This document shows positions 42,321 to 52,179 of a stretch of 64,000 bases of DNA, piece after piece. The stretch lies in NCBI GenBank assembly GCA_001897835.1, contig MKUN01000022.1, forward strand, positions 1 to 64,000, in the 5' to 3' direction. Position 1 is the first letter of the stretch; every line of letters starts with the position of its first letter. A model generated the notes under the pieces. The model ran no database searches, had not been told where the DNA came from, and saw nothing but the letters and a program-made list of their open reading frames with translations. Made by a program: the position numbers and the translations under genes. Source of the stretch: Bacteroidetes bacterium 46-16 (lineage in GTDB: Bacteria > Bacteroidota > Bacteroidia > Chitinophagales > Chitinophagaceae).

Positions 42321-42357
42321 ACCTCTGGAGATCTCTCTCATCGTTCGAAATGACGAA
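42321..42357. repeat. Likely dispersed intergenic repeat copy
   Basis: Read on the minus strand this is GTCATTTCGAACGATGAGAG followed by AGATCTCC. It strongly resembles the GTCATTTCGAACG...GAGAAATCT repeats scattered in many bacterial genomes. It abuts the MoxR stop. Only this one copy was noticed in the window, so repeat status rests on resemblance to known families. Confidence 0.5.
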
Positions 42358-42359
42358 TT

Positions 42360-43367
42360 CTATGGCACTTCCACAACATTCAGTATCTCGTTCAGGATAT
42401 GCTCACTGGTAATGTTCTCGGCTTCGGCCTCATAGGTGATCCCTATACGGTGGCGCATGACATCGTGGCATATAGCACGTATATCCTCAGGTATCACATA
42501 ACCACGGCGCTTAATGAAAGCATATGCTTTTGCCGCGAGGGCGAGGCTGATGCTGGCACGGGGTGAAGCACCATAACTGATCAGCGGTCTCAGCTTATTG
42601 AGCTTGTACTCTTCAGGGTAACGTGTAGCAAATACTATATCGAGTATATATTGTTCTATCTTTTCGTCCATATACACCTCGCGCACCAGGTTGCGTGCTT
42701 TGAGTATATCCTCTGGCGTTACCACGGGGTTGATCTTAGACATGCCCTGCGGGTTGAGATTGTAACGGATGATGTTGCGCTCTTCTTCCTGCTTGGGGTA
42801 AGTGATCACTACCTTGAGCATGAAACGGTCAACCTGCGCTTCGGGCAGTTCGTAAGTACCTTCCTGCTCTATGGGGTTTTGTGTAGCCAGTACCAGGAAA
42901 GGCTCTTCGAGCTTATAAGTACTATCGCCTATGGTCACCTGCCTTTCCTGCATGGCCTCCAGCAAAGCACTCTGCACTTTTGCAGGTGCACGGTTTATCT
43001 CATCGGCCAAAATAAAGTTGGCAAATATGGGCCCCTTACGCACAGCAAACTCGTGGGCCTGCGGATTATAGACCATTGTACCGAGTACGTCGGCAGGCAA
43101 CAGATCGGGCGTGAACTGTATGCGCGCAAAACGTGCATGGATGGCTGAGGCCAGCGATTTGATGGCAAGGGTCTTTGCCAGGCCGGGCACGCCCTCCAGC
43201 AATACATGGCCATTGGCCAGCAAGCCGATCAACAGGCGCTCAACCATGTGCTTCTGGCCCACTACGGTCTTATTCAGTTCCATACTCAGCAGATCGATGA
43301 AGGCGCTCTGCTGGTGGATGCGTTCATTCAATTCGCGGATATCGGGTGATGAAGAAGTTATTTCCAT
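42360..43367 (-). CDS. MoxR family AAA+ ATPase (second copy)
   Basis: This is a 335-residue MoxR with the family Walker A variant GVPGLAKT (about 60-67), Walker B NFILADEINRAPAKVQSALLEAM and sensor ATQNPIEQEGTYELPEAQVDR. The C-terminal lid contains YGASPRASISLALAAKAYAF. In Bacteroides-type aerotolerance operons moxR precedes DUF58 and batABCD, but here the following gene is DinB-like and no VWA gene is near; batB-batC are 37 kb away. It is more similar to the canonical MoxR than the copy at 17886. Possibly it works in trans with BatB. Confidence 0.92.
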   Translation of the reverse strand: MEITSSSPDIRELNERIHQQSAFIDLLSMELNKTVVGQKHMVERLLIGLLANGHVLLEGVPGLAKTLAIKSLASAIHARFARIQFTPDLLPADVLGTMVYNPQAHEFAVRKGPIFANFILADEINRAPAKVQSALLEAMQERQVTIGDSTYKLEEPFLVLATQNPIEQEGTYELPEAQVDRFMLKVVITYPKQEEERNIIRYNLNPQGMSKINPVVTPEDILKARNLVREVYMDEKIEQYILDIVFATRYPEEYKLNKLRPLISYGASPRASISLALAAKAYAFIKRRGYVIPEDIRAICHDVMRHRIGITYEAEAENITSEHILNEILNVVEVP

Positions 43368-43395
43368 ATTTAGTTCGATAGTTCTGTAATAAGTT

Positions 43396-43403
43396 CAAAA
43401 GTA
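43396..43403 (-). promoter_or_regulatory. Possible -7 promoter element of the second moxR
   Basis: TACTTTTG on the minus strand fits the -7 consensus and is 29 nt ahead of the start. The TTTTG at 43416-43420 is too close to be a proper -33 element. Confidence 0.35.
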
Positions 43404-43527
43404 TAAACTCAAAGGCAAAAAGAAATTACAACAATATACTTTTAACTTTTTTTAAAACCTAAGCCGGCCACTTTAAAGGGCTTTATGGATAAGTTGCTTA
43501 GTTTTGCATAAAATACGGATAGGGATT

Positions 43528-43854
43528 ATGGATAATATGGAAGAACGCTGGAAAGAGACCGAGCAAATGCTGACGGAACGTTTTGGCAAAGTGCCCGATA
43601 TGGAGGGTATCCTGTTCCTGATCGGGGTAAACGAGCTGGGCAATGTACCCGCAAGGAAATTCAGCAAGGAGCAGAAACAAGACCTGATGCATGTGGCCGT
43701 ATGCACACTATTAAGCCAGGCCGGGTATTATGAATTTGAAGGACGCGACCAGGATGGCTGGCCCCATTTTAAAGAAGTGGAACAAGTGCCGCTAACAAGC
43801 ATGGCCGAGCAGGAGGAATTACTCAAGGCCTGTATCATAGAATATTTTGCGTAA
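43528..43854 (+). CDS. Hypothetical protein, 108 residues
   Basis: This is a soluble, mostly helical protein (MDNMEERWKETEQMLTERFG, VNELGNVPARKFSKEQKQDLMHVAVCTLLSQAGYYE) that ends with EELLKACIIEYFA. It has no known family to me, but the compact, regular pattern and good codon use make a real gene likely. ATG at 43528 follows an AGGGA, a rare purine-rich site; the in-frame TTG at 43504 is less likely. It is convergent with the GLPGLI gene, ending 6 nt from it. Confidence 0.65.
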   Translation: MDNMEERWKETEQMLTERFGKVPDMEGILFLIGVNELGNVPARKFSKEQKQDLMHVAVCTLLSQAGYYEFEGRDQDGWPHFKEVEQVPLTSMAEQEELLKACIIEYFA

Positions 43855-43860
43855 ACCGGG

Positions 43861-44610
43861 TCACAGCGCACACCACCAGATATTACGGCTGGCCATTTTA
43901 CCCCATTGTTTCAGGCTTTCCTGTAGTTTGCCTACCATCTCGCCCTGGTTCATCTCTTTACCTTTCTCCTCCATTTCAAAATCCGAGTCTTTAGGTGGAA
44001 TAAGCTCTACTTTGGTAGCTACCCATGTGGTATAAAGGCGGGGCACTGCCAGTTCCAGTATCATACCGGGCAGGCCGCTGAACATCTCCGGGCCGCCACT
44101 CACAGTGATATCTTCTGTGTAGAAGGCAACCACATAGACCGAATCGCAGATGATGCTCACTGCTTTGCGGCACTTGTAGTTGGCTATGGTGCGCACCTCG
44201 TCCAATATCTTCCATTTCAGTACCCTCATACTATCATCAATATGAAACTTCTGATCGTACACCTGCTTATTGGCCGATACTTTGTGTGCATCCAGATCTG
44301 TTAGCACCACATTTTCAGCAGCAGGCCCGCCACCGAACATCTTAAACTGGTTCTCTGATTCGCGACCGGGTTTGTACATCACTTTATTGGTATTGAAGTA
44401 CATATCAAAATAGGATGTGCTGAACTTGGGTGCTTTTGACTTAAAGCGTTCTATCCAGGTAGCATTCTGCGCATCATCGGCCATCTCATCGAGCTGGCGA
44501 TGGATATTCACTTTGCGCTCATACTCTATCTTGCCATAGGTAGTGAACTGCGCCTTTGCTGTAAGCGCAACAAAAAACATCCCTATCGTTATGAATAAAA
44601 TCTTTTTCAT
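43861..44610 (-). CDS. GLPGLI family protein
   Basis: This is a secreted Bacteroidota family of unknown function, named for the motif seen here as SGLPGMILEL (about 180-189). The signal peptide is MKKILFITIGMFFVALTAKAQ. The body of 249 residues contains KMFGGGPAAENVVLTD and ANYKCRKAVSIICDSVYVV with paired cysteines. GLPGLI genes often lie next to a TonB-like outer-membrane protein, and here the partner ends 9 nt upstream. A periplasmic or surface role with that barrel is inferred. Confidence 0.88.
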   Translation of the reverse strand: MKKILFITIGMFFVALTAKAQFTTYGKIEYERKVNIHRQLDEMADDAQNATWIERFKSKAPKFSTSYFDMYFNTNKVMYKPGRESENQFKMFGGGPAAENVVLTDLDAHKVSANKQVYDQKFHIDDSMRVLKWKILDEVRTIANYKCRKAVSIICDSVYVVAFYTEDITVSGGPEMFSGLPGMILELAVPRLYTTWVATKVELIPPKDSDFEMEEKGKEMNQGEMVGKLQESLKQWGKMASRNIWWCAL

Positions 44611-44619
44611 TCTTGTTAT

Positions 44620-47463
44620 TTATCCGCGCCACCTCATTTTAGGGCCATCATCAGGTGGTGCTGCGCCCGCTGAGGTCTTTGTAAAGTTCCAAATAAGGCT
44701 CAGCAAACCGTAGCGACGTATCGTGTTGTAATTATTCTCGTAGATATAGCTGCTCTGGGCATAGCGGTTGAAGCCTTTATTCTGATCAAGTATGTCGAAT
44801 GCAGATACCCGAAGTTCCAGCTGGCTTTTCTTCAGGAATTTCTTGCTTACGTATGCATTCCACCTGAACACATTGTTGTTGGTAGTGAACACATCCGTCC
44901 TTTCGCGCAGGTACCAATTGATATCCGTACCGACCTCGAACTTCAAAGGCAACTGAACAGAGCCATCAAAATCGATCTGCCCCGACCAATAGCTGGCTAT
45001 GTTGGTACTGATGGTAGCTTTGTTATCATTATAAACTACCTGGGGAGAAATAGTGAATTCAAATTTATCAGGCTTATTGTATTCTATCCTGGGGCCAAAA
45101 GTATAGGAGTTATTGTCACTCACATTTTTTTGCCCGTTCACGAGCGTATTGGAATGCGCCAGGTTGACATTCAACCAAAAGCCAGCCTGTACCTGTGTTT
45201 TAGGTATCCGCGACCCGTAGCCGCCAAAAGCTGACACAAAATAATTACCATTCATATTACGGTACTGGTATTCGCGCAAGCCACCGGGGAAGACGGTATC
45301 TGTGCGGGTAATGGCATTTTGCACGAGGCCGAGCGTAGCCCCCGCCCATATGTACCTGCCGGAAAGTACTTTGTAACTATTGTAGCGGGCATTTATGGTA
45401 TGCCGGAACTCCTGTTTCAGATCGGGGTTGCCAATTGCAATGTTGAGCGGATCGGTATTATCGCGCAATGGCTGCAACTGTGATAATGAAGGTTGTCTCG
45501 TAGCACCATAGTAATGGAAATTGAAAGAAGCCTGGTTCTCAAACTTATAAGAGAAATCGGCTTTGGGGAAAAAGTTCAGGTAGTTGTAATTATAAGTAGT
45601 GTCATAATTGAGGTCCTGCTGTTTAAAGGCAGCATTGGCCACAGTACCCCCAAATGAAAAATTGAATTTCTTATAAACAAACCGAAGACTTAAACCGCCT
45701 GAATTGGTCAACACATTATACAGGTAATTACTGGTGTACAGGGCATTGGTATCTGTGTAATTGCCATCAATATTATTTGTATCCAGCGTGGTCCTTGCCG
45801 CTTTACTATCGTCCATCTTCAAGCCATAACTGGCATCAATGTATGCCACTTTCGACAAGGGTTCTGTGTACTCGATCTTGGTACCTATCGAGAAGGTAGC
45901 ACCTGTATTCAGTTTTTCCTGATTAACCGGCAATGTGTAACTATATGGGTTACCGAGTGTATCGGTATAATGATAGGTATTGGATGAGATAAGATAGCTT
46001 GTGCTATTAGTTTCCTTATAACTTTCCGGTATATCAATAGATATGGTACGTCCTTTTTTCTTAAAACGCTTACGCCAGAAGATATCCACTTTCTCGCTTT
46101 TCGAGCTTGCATCACTATTAATGCTTCTATGCCCGCTATTCATCAGGGAGTCTTCCGGTGTGCGGGAATCCGTGGTATAATCGGTATGGCTTTTAGTATT
46201 CGCATAATTACCGCTTACCGACACCTTGAGGTTAGATAAGCTATCGGTCTTCCATTCAAAAAGCCCACCAAGATTATGGCGCAGTCCGCTGCTGAAAGCA
46301 TTCCTTTTTTCAACCGTGGTGTATGATGAGCCGGGCGTTATATACTGTGTAGTGGTATTGCCGGCAGTTTCAATATTCTGCTTGGCAAAGCGATAGTTTG
46401 CAGAAACGTGCTCTTTGTCCTCGTTCCATTTATTGGCATAATGTGCCCCCGTGGTCCATACGGTCGGGAGGCCTTCACCATTATAGGTACCATTCCAGCT
46501 TACATTATCATTATCCTCGTTATCGTAGTAAGAGGTTACAGAGCCATCGGATGATACATCGAAGGAGTTGTTGCTCGTGCCATATTTCTCTGCATCATTC
46601 CAGCCAAGGCCTGCTTTACCGGTATTGGACATGATACCGAATACCGACAATTGCCTTTTGCCTTTAAAACCATTGATCATGGCCTGGTTCTCGAAAAAGC
46701 CATTGGGACTGCCATCTGTGCCCCCACCCGCTACGGCTTTACCAAAAAATCCCTTCTTCCGGTCCTCTTTCAGTTTCAGGTCAATGGTCTTTGTTTTTAT
46801 ACCATCATCAATCCCGGTAAACTCAGCCTGGTCGCTCTTTTTATCAAATACCTGTACTTTATCAATAGCATTTGCCTGCAGGTTACGGGTCACCACAGCA
46901 GGATCGTCGGAGAAAAACTCTTCCCCGTCCACCAGTATTTTCTGTACTTTCTCGCCTTGTGCAGTTACCTGCCCGTTACGGTCCACCTGCAGACCGGGAA
47001 GCCTTTTCAGGAGGTCTTCAACAGTAGCATTATCTTTTGTTTTAAAACTATCGGCCACATACTCTATGGTATCGCCTTTTACTTTTATTGCCCCCCGGTT
47101 CTGCTCAAAAACGAACTCGGTAAGCAGGTGACTTCGGGTGATCATGGGTATATTGCCCATATCTTTGGTCTTACCGTCTTTTACGGTAACGATATCTATA
47201 TAATCTACAAATCCGGGATAGGTGATCATGACCAGGTACCTGTCGCCCGATGCAGCATGCAGCTCAAAACTACCATCATCTTTGGTACGGGCAAAGGTCT
47301 CCATTATGGAATCGGAAGCATGGATCAGGGTCACCGCAGCGTGGGGCAGGTAATTGTTGTTGAGTGTATCCTGTATCCTGCCTTTTATTATGGCCTGCTG
47401 CGCATAGGAAATATTGCTCCATAATATGAAGAACAGCAAAATAAAGGATAGGCGAATACGCAT
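44620..47463 (-). CDS. Outer-membrane beta-barrel protein with carboxypeptidase regulatory-like and plug domains
   Basis: This 947-residue protein has a signal peptide (LSFILLFFILWSNISYAQ), a carboxypeptidase-regulatory-like domain (KGRIQDTLNNNYLPHAAVTLI, about 26-105), a plug-like part (NATVEDLLKRLPGLQVDRNG, AQGEKVQKILVDGEEFFSDDP) and a large barrel ending in YGLLSLIWNFTKTSAG. This is the OMP_b-brl_3 type of TonB-dependent-like transporter without a clear TonB box. It pairs with the GLPGLI gene 9 nt downstream. The substrate is unknown. The C-terminus has a short tail after the last strand. Confidence 0.88.
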   Translation of the reverse strand: MRIRLSFILLFFILWSNISYAQQAIIKGRIQDTLNNNYLPHAAVTLIHASDSIMETFARTKDDGSFELHAASGDRYLVMITYPGFVDYIDIVTVKDGKTKDMGNIPMITRSHLLTEFVFEQNRGAIKVKGDTIEYVADSFKTKDNATVEDLLKRLPGLQVDRNGQVTAQGEKVQKILVDGEEFFSDDPAVVTRNLQANAIDKVQVFDKKSDQAEFTGIDDGIKTKTIDLKLKEDRKKGFFGKAVAGGGTDGSPNGFFENQAMINGFKGKRQLSVFGIMSNTGKAGLGWNDAEKYGTSNNSFDVSSDGSVTSYYDNEDNDNVSWNGTYNGEGLPTVWTTGAHYANKWNEDKEHVSANYRFAKQNIETAGNTTTQYITPGSSYTTVEKRNAFSSGLRHNLGGLFEWKTDSLSNLKVSVSGNYANTKSHTDYTTDSRTPEDSLMNSGHRSINSDASSKSEKVDIFWRKRFKKKGRTISIDIPESYKETNSTSYLISSNTYHYTDTLGNPYSYTLPVNQEKLNTGATFSIGTKIEYTEPLSKVAYIDASYGLKMDDSKAARTTLDTNNIDGNYTDTNALYTSNYLYNVLTNSGGLSLRFVYKKFNFSFGGTVANAAFKQQDLNYDTTYNYNYLNFFPKADFSYKFENQASFNFHYYGATRQPSLSQLQPLRDNTDPLNIAIGNPDLKQEFRHTINARYNSYKVLSGRYIWAGATLGLVQNAITRTDTVFPGGLREYQYRNMNGNYFVSAFGGYGSRIPKTQVQAGFWLNVNLAHSNTLVNGQKNVSDNNSYTFGPRIEYNKPDKFEFTISPQVVYNDNKATISTNIASYWSGQIDFDGSVQLPLKFEVGTDINWYLRERTDVFTTNNNVFRWNAYVSKKFLKKSQLELRVSAFDILDQNKGFNRYAQSSYIYENNYNTIRRYGLLSLIWNFTKTSAGAAPPDDGPKMRWRG

Positions 47464-47570
47464 GCGTGAACTTTAGAAATAAATAAATTAATGCGACAAA
47501 AATGGGAACAAATGTTCAGACTAACAAAATACACATTTGTTAAAGTTCCTTAACAATGCTTAATACCTCG

Positions 47571-50500
47571 TTATTTAGCCTTCCCTGTTTCCTTGAGATA
47601 CACTGCCCTCCTGCTTTTGTTTTGCGGCAGGCCCAGCGACTGGTATATATAATCCTGCGCAACGGTGCGCACACTCAGGTGATTGATCTTGCCATTATCA
47701 GCAGACGGGTTCACCCTGTTGGAAAGGAATACGAAGACAACGCCCGTACCGGGATCGGCCCAGGCGCTGGTACCGGTGAAGCCCTGGTGACCAAAAGCAT
47801 AACCTGTACAATAAGCGCTTGCAGGGCCTCCATCGTCGCTATCGGCACTGGGCTTATCAAAGCCATAACCACGCCTGCTGATGCCTGAATGATATGCCGT
47901 AAAGAGGTTTACGGTGGCATCTTTAAAATAACGTTTGCCGTTATAAACACCTTTGTTCAGCAGCATCTGGAATATTGCAGCCACATCACCGGCGGTAGCA
48001 AATACACCGGCATGGCCCGCCACACCGCCAAACATAGCAGCACCGGGATCGTGCACATAGCCATGTATCAACTGCCCCCGAAAGGTCATATCCTGCTCGG
48101 TAGGCGCTATATCGGCAAGGGCAAATTTCTTCAGCGGCAAATAATCAATATGCTTTAATCCCATAGGATGATAAAACTGCTCTTCCACATACTGGTCAAT
48201 ACTTTTACCAGAAATTTTTTCCACTATAGCAGCAAGAAAATAAAAATCAAGATCGCTGTACACATAGTGCCCCCGGTTCTCCAGCGGTGTGCTGAGGATA
48301 CGCTCCCATACGGTATCTACCCAATCGTTGCGGATGTAAAGATCATTGGCCACCTGTATGTTATAGTCGCCTGACCGCGTGTGTTTGTATAGATCGCTGC
48401 GCAGGTGGCCTGTTTCATCCAGCGTCTCTTTATAAAATGGTATCCAGCTTTTCAGGCCTGCCTGGTGCATCAGCATATCAGCTATGCGCAAGCCCGCCTT
48501 GTTGGTATTTTTTGTCCAGGGCAGGTAATCGCCTGCTGTTTTATACAAACTGATCTTACCGGTCTCATAAAGCCGCATAACAGCGAGCGTGGTTGCCAAA
48601 ACCTTTGTGACAGAGGCCATATCGTAAACAGTGTTGTTGTCTACAGCCTTCTTTTTATAATAATCGAAATAGCCAAAGCTTTTGTCGTAGAATATCTTGC
48701 CATCTTTAGAGGCCAGCACACGGCATCCCGGGAAAGCCCCGGCTACGATGCTGCGCTGTATGAACATGTCGAGCTTATCGAGCATATCAGGATTCACTAC
48801 GCCGGCATCCTGTGTAAATTCTTCTTTTTTTAAGGTTTTGGCCTGTTTCTGTGGTTTGGGTTTTACCGTTTCGTGCTGCACAGCACTGTTTGCCGGAGCC
48901 CTCATTGCAGCACATGGTGATACAGGAAGCATGCCTACAATATTTTTTTCGCCCAGTAAAGCGCGGGCCATAGATGCTTCAGAAATAGTGTCATCTTCAT
49001 AAGCCACCAATGCCGACCTGGTATCGCAAAGCTTACTTAAGAGATAAGGATTGCCCATGTCCACAATGATCACATTCTTCAGGTTGTTGGCTTTGGCAAG
49101 AAAGTCGAGCTGGCGGCTGTCCAAACCATAGTTGCCGCTTGATCCCGGGTAAAAGCTCATATCGTGCACGGCTACTATTGTTGCATCATTCTTTGCAATG
49201 CTGCTGAGGATATTCGTTACATCTGTTGCAGCGCTTCCTTTAGGCAGCCAGTCGGCCTTAATATCCTGCAAGGCATTTTTCAGATCTTCATACAGCTTAG
49301 TGCTGCGATCGGCATTGACACCTACGTAGCCTATGGTGGTATTGTCGGCAAGTATTTTGTCCAGCACTTTATTTTTATCCGCCACCAGTGTAATGGCTTT
49401 ATTGCTTACACGCGTGCGCAGGGTAACAATGGCATCATTAAGGTCCTGCAGGGCAAATTCGGGATTGATACGGCCGATATGCGTAAGGCCCGCATCGTAT
49501 TTAGCTCCCAGTATTTTTTTAACGCTTGTCTCCAGGTGCTCTTCCGTGATCTGCCCGGACACAAGAGCTTCTTTTATTTTAGCAATGGCCGTTGGCACAT
49601 CCTGCGAGAACAGCAGCACATCATTACCGGCCATAAAAGCACGAAGATCCACCTCACCGGGTGAAAAATATTTCGTCACCCCTTTCATATTCAGGGCATC
49701 GGTGAAGACGAGGCCTTTGAAGCCCATCTTTTTCTTCAGCAGGTTGGTTATGGTGTTCTTTGATAATGTAGTGGGCACATGGGCCTCATTTTCGAGCGCG
49801 GGCACTTGCAGGTGAGCGACCATAATACTTTTTACGCCTGCTTCTATCATTTCTTTGAAGGGGTATAGCTCCAGCGATTCCAGCTGCGCCATTGACTTGC
49901 GGATCACCGGCAGGTCTTTATGCGAATCGACATCAGTATCGCCATGACCCGGGAAGTGCTTGGCACAAGCCATAATACCCTGTGTATGCAGGCCATTCAT
50001 ATAAGCTATAGCCATCTTCGCCACCCTTGTTTTATCCTCGCCGTAAGAGCGTGCGTTGATGACCGGGTTGTTGGGGTTGTTGTTCACATCCACTACGGGG
50101 GCAAAATCGATATGGACACCCATACGTTTGCATTGCTTGCCTATGGCTACGCCGGTAAGGTAAGCCATTTCGGTATCGCGCGTCGCACCCAGCATCATCT
50201 GCCGGGGCATATCGGCAACGCCCGTAAGGCGCATACCCAGGCCCCATTCGGCATCCATGCCTATCAGCAATGGTACCTGTGCCATAGCCTGGTATTTATT
50301 GGTCTGCTCAGCCTGGCTTGCCGGATCGCCCTGCATAAAAATAAGGCCGCCTATTTGATGCTTATTGATGAGATCGGTAATACCTGCCTCGTTGTAATCT
50401 TTGCCACCGGAATATGCAGCCACCATGAACAACTGACCGATACGCTCTTCCGTATTCAGTTTATTATAAGTATCATTTATCCATCGCTGCTTATCTCCTG

Positions 50501-50582
50501 CATCGCTTTGCGCAAAAGCGCCGGTAGCCAAAAAGATAAACAGCACAAAAAATAATCCTTTATAAAAACGAGTACACACCAT
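47571..50582 (-). CDS. Fused GH3 beta-N-acetylhexosaminidase and serine hydrolase (beta-lactamase fold)
   Basis: The signal peptide (FYKGLFFVLFIFLATGAFAQ) is followed by a GH3 domain with IDFAPVVDVNNNP and the NagZ-type loop KHFPGHGDTDVDSHKDLP. A GH3 C-terminal domain follows (to about 590). A class C beta-lactamase-like domain completes the protein, with SxxK in YDMASVTKVLA, a YSD in place of the usual YxN (HYVYSDLDF) and HTG-like GYAFGHQGFTG. Total length is 1003 residues. The pairing suggests peptidoglycan turnover: GlcNAc removal plus peptide or ester hydrolysis in the periplasm. It lies just downstream of ispE. ATG at 50582 was chosen over 50633. Confidence 0.9.
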   Translation of the reverse strand: MVCTRFYKGLFFVLFIFLATGAFAQSDAGDKQRWINDTYNKLNTEERIGQLFMVAAYSGGKDYNEAGITDLINKHQIGGLIFMQGDPASQAEQTNKYQAMAQVPLLIGMDAEWGLGMRLTGVADMPRQMMLGATRDTEMAYLTGVAIGKQCKRMGVHIDFAPVVDVNNNPNNPVINARSYGEDKTRVAKMAIAYMNGLHTQGIMACAKHFPGHGDTDVDSHKDLPVIRKSMAQLESLELYPFKEMIEAGVKSIMVAHLQVPALENEAHVPTTLSKNTITNLLKKKMGFKGLVFTDALNMKGVTKYFSPGEVDLRAFMAGNDVLLFSQDVPTAIAKIKEALVSGQITEEHLETSVKKILGAKYDAGLTHIGRINPEFALQDLNDAIVTLRTRVSNKAITLVADKNKVLDKILADNTTIGYVGVNADRSTKLYEDLKNALQDIKADWLPKGSAATDVTNILSSIAKNDATIVAVHDMSFYPGSSGNYGLDSRQLDFLAKANNLKNVIIVDMGNPYLLSKLCDTRSALVAYEDDTISEASMARALLGEKNIVGMLPVSPCAAMRAPANSAVQHETVKPKPQKQAKTLKKEEFTQDAGVVNPDMLDKLDMFIQRSIVAGAFPGCRVLASKDGKIFYDKSFGYFDYYKKKAVDNNTVYDMASVTKVLATTLAVMRLYETGKISLYKTAGDYLPWTKNTNKAGLRIADMLMHQAGLKSWIPFYKETLDETGHLRSDLYKHTRSGDYNIQVANDLYIRNDWVDTVWERILSTPLENRGHYVYSDLDFYFLAAIVEKISGKSIDQYVEEQFYHPMGLKHIDYLPLKKFALADIAPTEQDMTFRGQLIHGYVHDPGAAMFGGVAGHAGVFATAGDVAAIFQMLLNKGVYNGKRYFKDATVNLFTAYHSGISRRGYGFDKPSADSDDGGPASAYCTGYAFGHQGFTGTSAWADPGTGVVFVFLSNRVNPSADNGKINHLSVRTVAQDYIYQSLGLPQNKSRRAVYLKETGKAK

Positions 50583-50629
50583 ATCAGCAAAAGTAAATTT
50601 TAGCAGGCAGAATATTGCTTGCAATAAGA

Positions 50630-51430
50630 TCAAATATAAAAGGTTTCGGCCTGGATGTTTAAACGGGCCCGCTCGCCTTTGTTAAAAATACCATACACAG
50701 CACTGCCACTGCCACTCATGGCTGCATATAAAGCTCCCTGTTCATAGAGCTGGCTCTTAAGTTCGGCCAGTTGGGGATGCTGTTCAAATACAGGTTTTTC
50801 AAAATCGTTGCTAATATGATGCTGCCATTCTGCAACAGGCAAATTACTTATAGTGCACAGATCGAAAGGTGCCGGTTTAGCCGTTATAAGTTTAAAAGCC
50901 GCTGCCGTGCTTACATGTATTCCCGGGCAAATTAGCTGTATGCTGTATGCTGAGAGATCGAGTGCAATGGGCGATATATTCTCGCCACGCCCTTTTGCAA
51001 AACAGGGTGTATTGTATATAAAGAAAGGGCAATCGCTTCCTAATCTCAAAGCAAAAGCCGCCAGCGCCGCTTCACTCAAACCCAGGCTGTAATGATCATT
51101 CAGCAGCTTTAACATAAATGCCCCGTCCGACGAGCCGCCGCCGAGGCCGGCACCCATGGGTATCACTTTAAGCAGGTGTATATCAAGCGGCTGTATGCCG
51201 GAATATTCCTGCTGCAATAATGTATATGCTTTATAAATAAGGTTATCTTTAGTATCGCCTGCTATTGTTTTACCATGCATGTGCATCGTGGTTTGTTCCG
51301 CAGGCACTATCTCCAGCACATCTTCCCAGGGCAGGGGATAGAACAGCGTTTCTATATTATGATAGCCATCGGGACGGCGCTCCGTAACATATAGCCCTAT
51401 GTTTATTTTACAGTTGGGAAAACACAGCAT
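50630..51430 (-). CDS. ispE: 4-diphosphocytidyl-2-C-methyl-D-erythritol kinase
   Basis: This GHMP kinase acts in the MEP isoprenoid pathway. The signature PMGAGLGGGSSDGA (about 92-105) binds ATP and SGSGSAVYGIF is the C-terminal GHMP motif. The 266-residue size fits IspE. The N-terminal CFPNCKINIGLYVTERRPDGYHNIET is typical. It diverges from the ABC ATPase gene at 51478 and precedes the GH3 fusion gene on its strand with a 47-nt gap. No other MEP genes are in the window. Confidence 0.94.
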   Translation of the reverse strand: MLCFPNCKINIGLYVTERRPDGYHNIETLFYPLPWEDVLEIVPAEQTTMHMHGKTIAGDTKDNLIYKAYTLLQQEYSGIQPLDIHLLKVIPMGAGLGGGSSDGAFMLKLLNDHYSLGLSEAALAAFALRLGSDCPFFIYNTPCFAKGRGENISPIALDLSAYSIQLICPGIHVSTAAAFKLITAKPAPFDLCTISNLPVAEWQHHISNDFEKPVFEQHPQLAELKSQLYEQGALYAAMSGSGSAVYGIFNKGERARLNIQAETFYI

Positions 51431-51477
51431 AAGCGATGCGTGAAATTATGCGTATTTTTGGTACACACAAGCGGCAG

Positions 51478-52176
51478 ATGAAAGAAATAATCAGGCTTAA
51501 CGAGATAAAGAAGAGTTATTACCTGGGCAGGCAGGAATTGCCTGTGCTTAAAGGCATCAACCTGCTGATAACGCGTAATGAATATGTGGCACTTATGGGA
51601 CCCTCGGGCTCGGGCAAAAGTACCCTGATGAACATACTGGGTTGCCTGGATACCCCAACGGCAGGAGAATACATCCTGAACGGGAAGAACGTGAGCCGTA
51701 TGGAAGACAATGAACTGGCAGACGTGCGCAATACAGAGATCGGTTTCGTGTTCCAGCAATTCAACCTGTTGCCCAGGCTTACCGCATGGGAAAATGTGGC
51801 CATGCCGCTTATATACGCAGGCGTAGGTAAAACGGAACGTGAAGAAAGGGCCCGTGCCATGCTCGATAAAGTAGGGCTTGGCGACAGGGCACACCATAAG
51901 CCCAATGAGCTATCGGGTGGCCAGAGCCAGCGTGTGGCCATCGCAAGGGCGCTTATTAATAACCCGGCCCTCATACTGGCCGATGAGCCCACCGGTAACC
52001 TGGACAGTAAAACATCGGTCGAGATCATGGAGCTCTTCGGGCAGATACAGGAGCAGGGCAATACCGTAGTACTCGTGACACATGAAGAGGACATAGCCCA
52101 GTTTACCCACAGGATAGTGCGGATAAAGGACGGGCTGGTGGAAACGGATAAAAGAATAAAAGAATTAGCAAGTTAG
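51478..52176 (+). CDS. ABC transporter ATP-binding protein (LolD/MacB type)
   Basis: This is a 232-residue ATPase subunit with Walker [11 protein letters not shown]-loop [12 protein letters not shown], signature [15 protein letters not shown], Walker B LILADEP and the H-loop VLVTHEE. The size and the [26 protein letters not shown] part put it in the LolD/MacB/FtsE-like group that exports lipoproteins or substrates with an FtsX-like permease. No permease gene is adjacent. ATG at 51478 gives [14 protein letters not shown]; an upstream ATG at 51436 lies almost on the divergent ispE start and is less likely. Confidence 0.9.
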   Translation: MKEIIRLNEIKKSYYLGRQELPVLKGINLLITRNEYVALMGPSGSGKSTLMNILGCLDTPTAGEYILNGKNVSRMEDNELADVRNTEIGFVFQQFNLLPRLTAWENVAMPLIYAGVGKTEREERARAMLDKVGLGDRAHHKPNELSGGQSQRVAIARALINNPALILADEPTGNLDSKTSVEIMELFGQIQEQGNTVVLVTHEEDIAQFTHRIVRIKDGLVETDKRIKELAS

Positions 52177-52179
52177 CAA

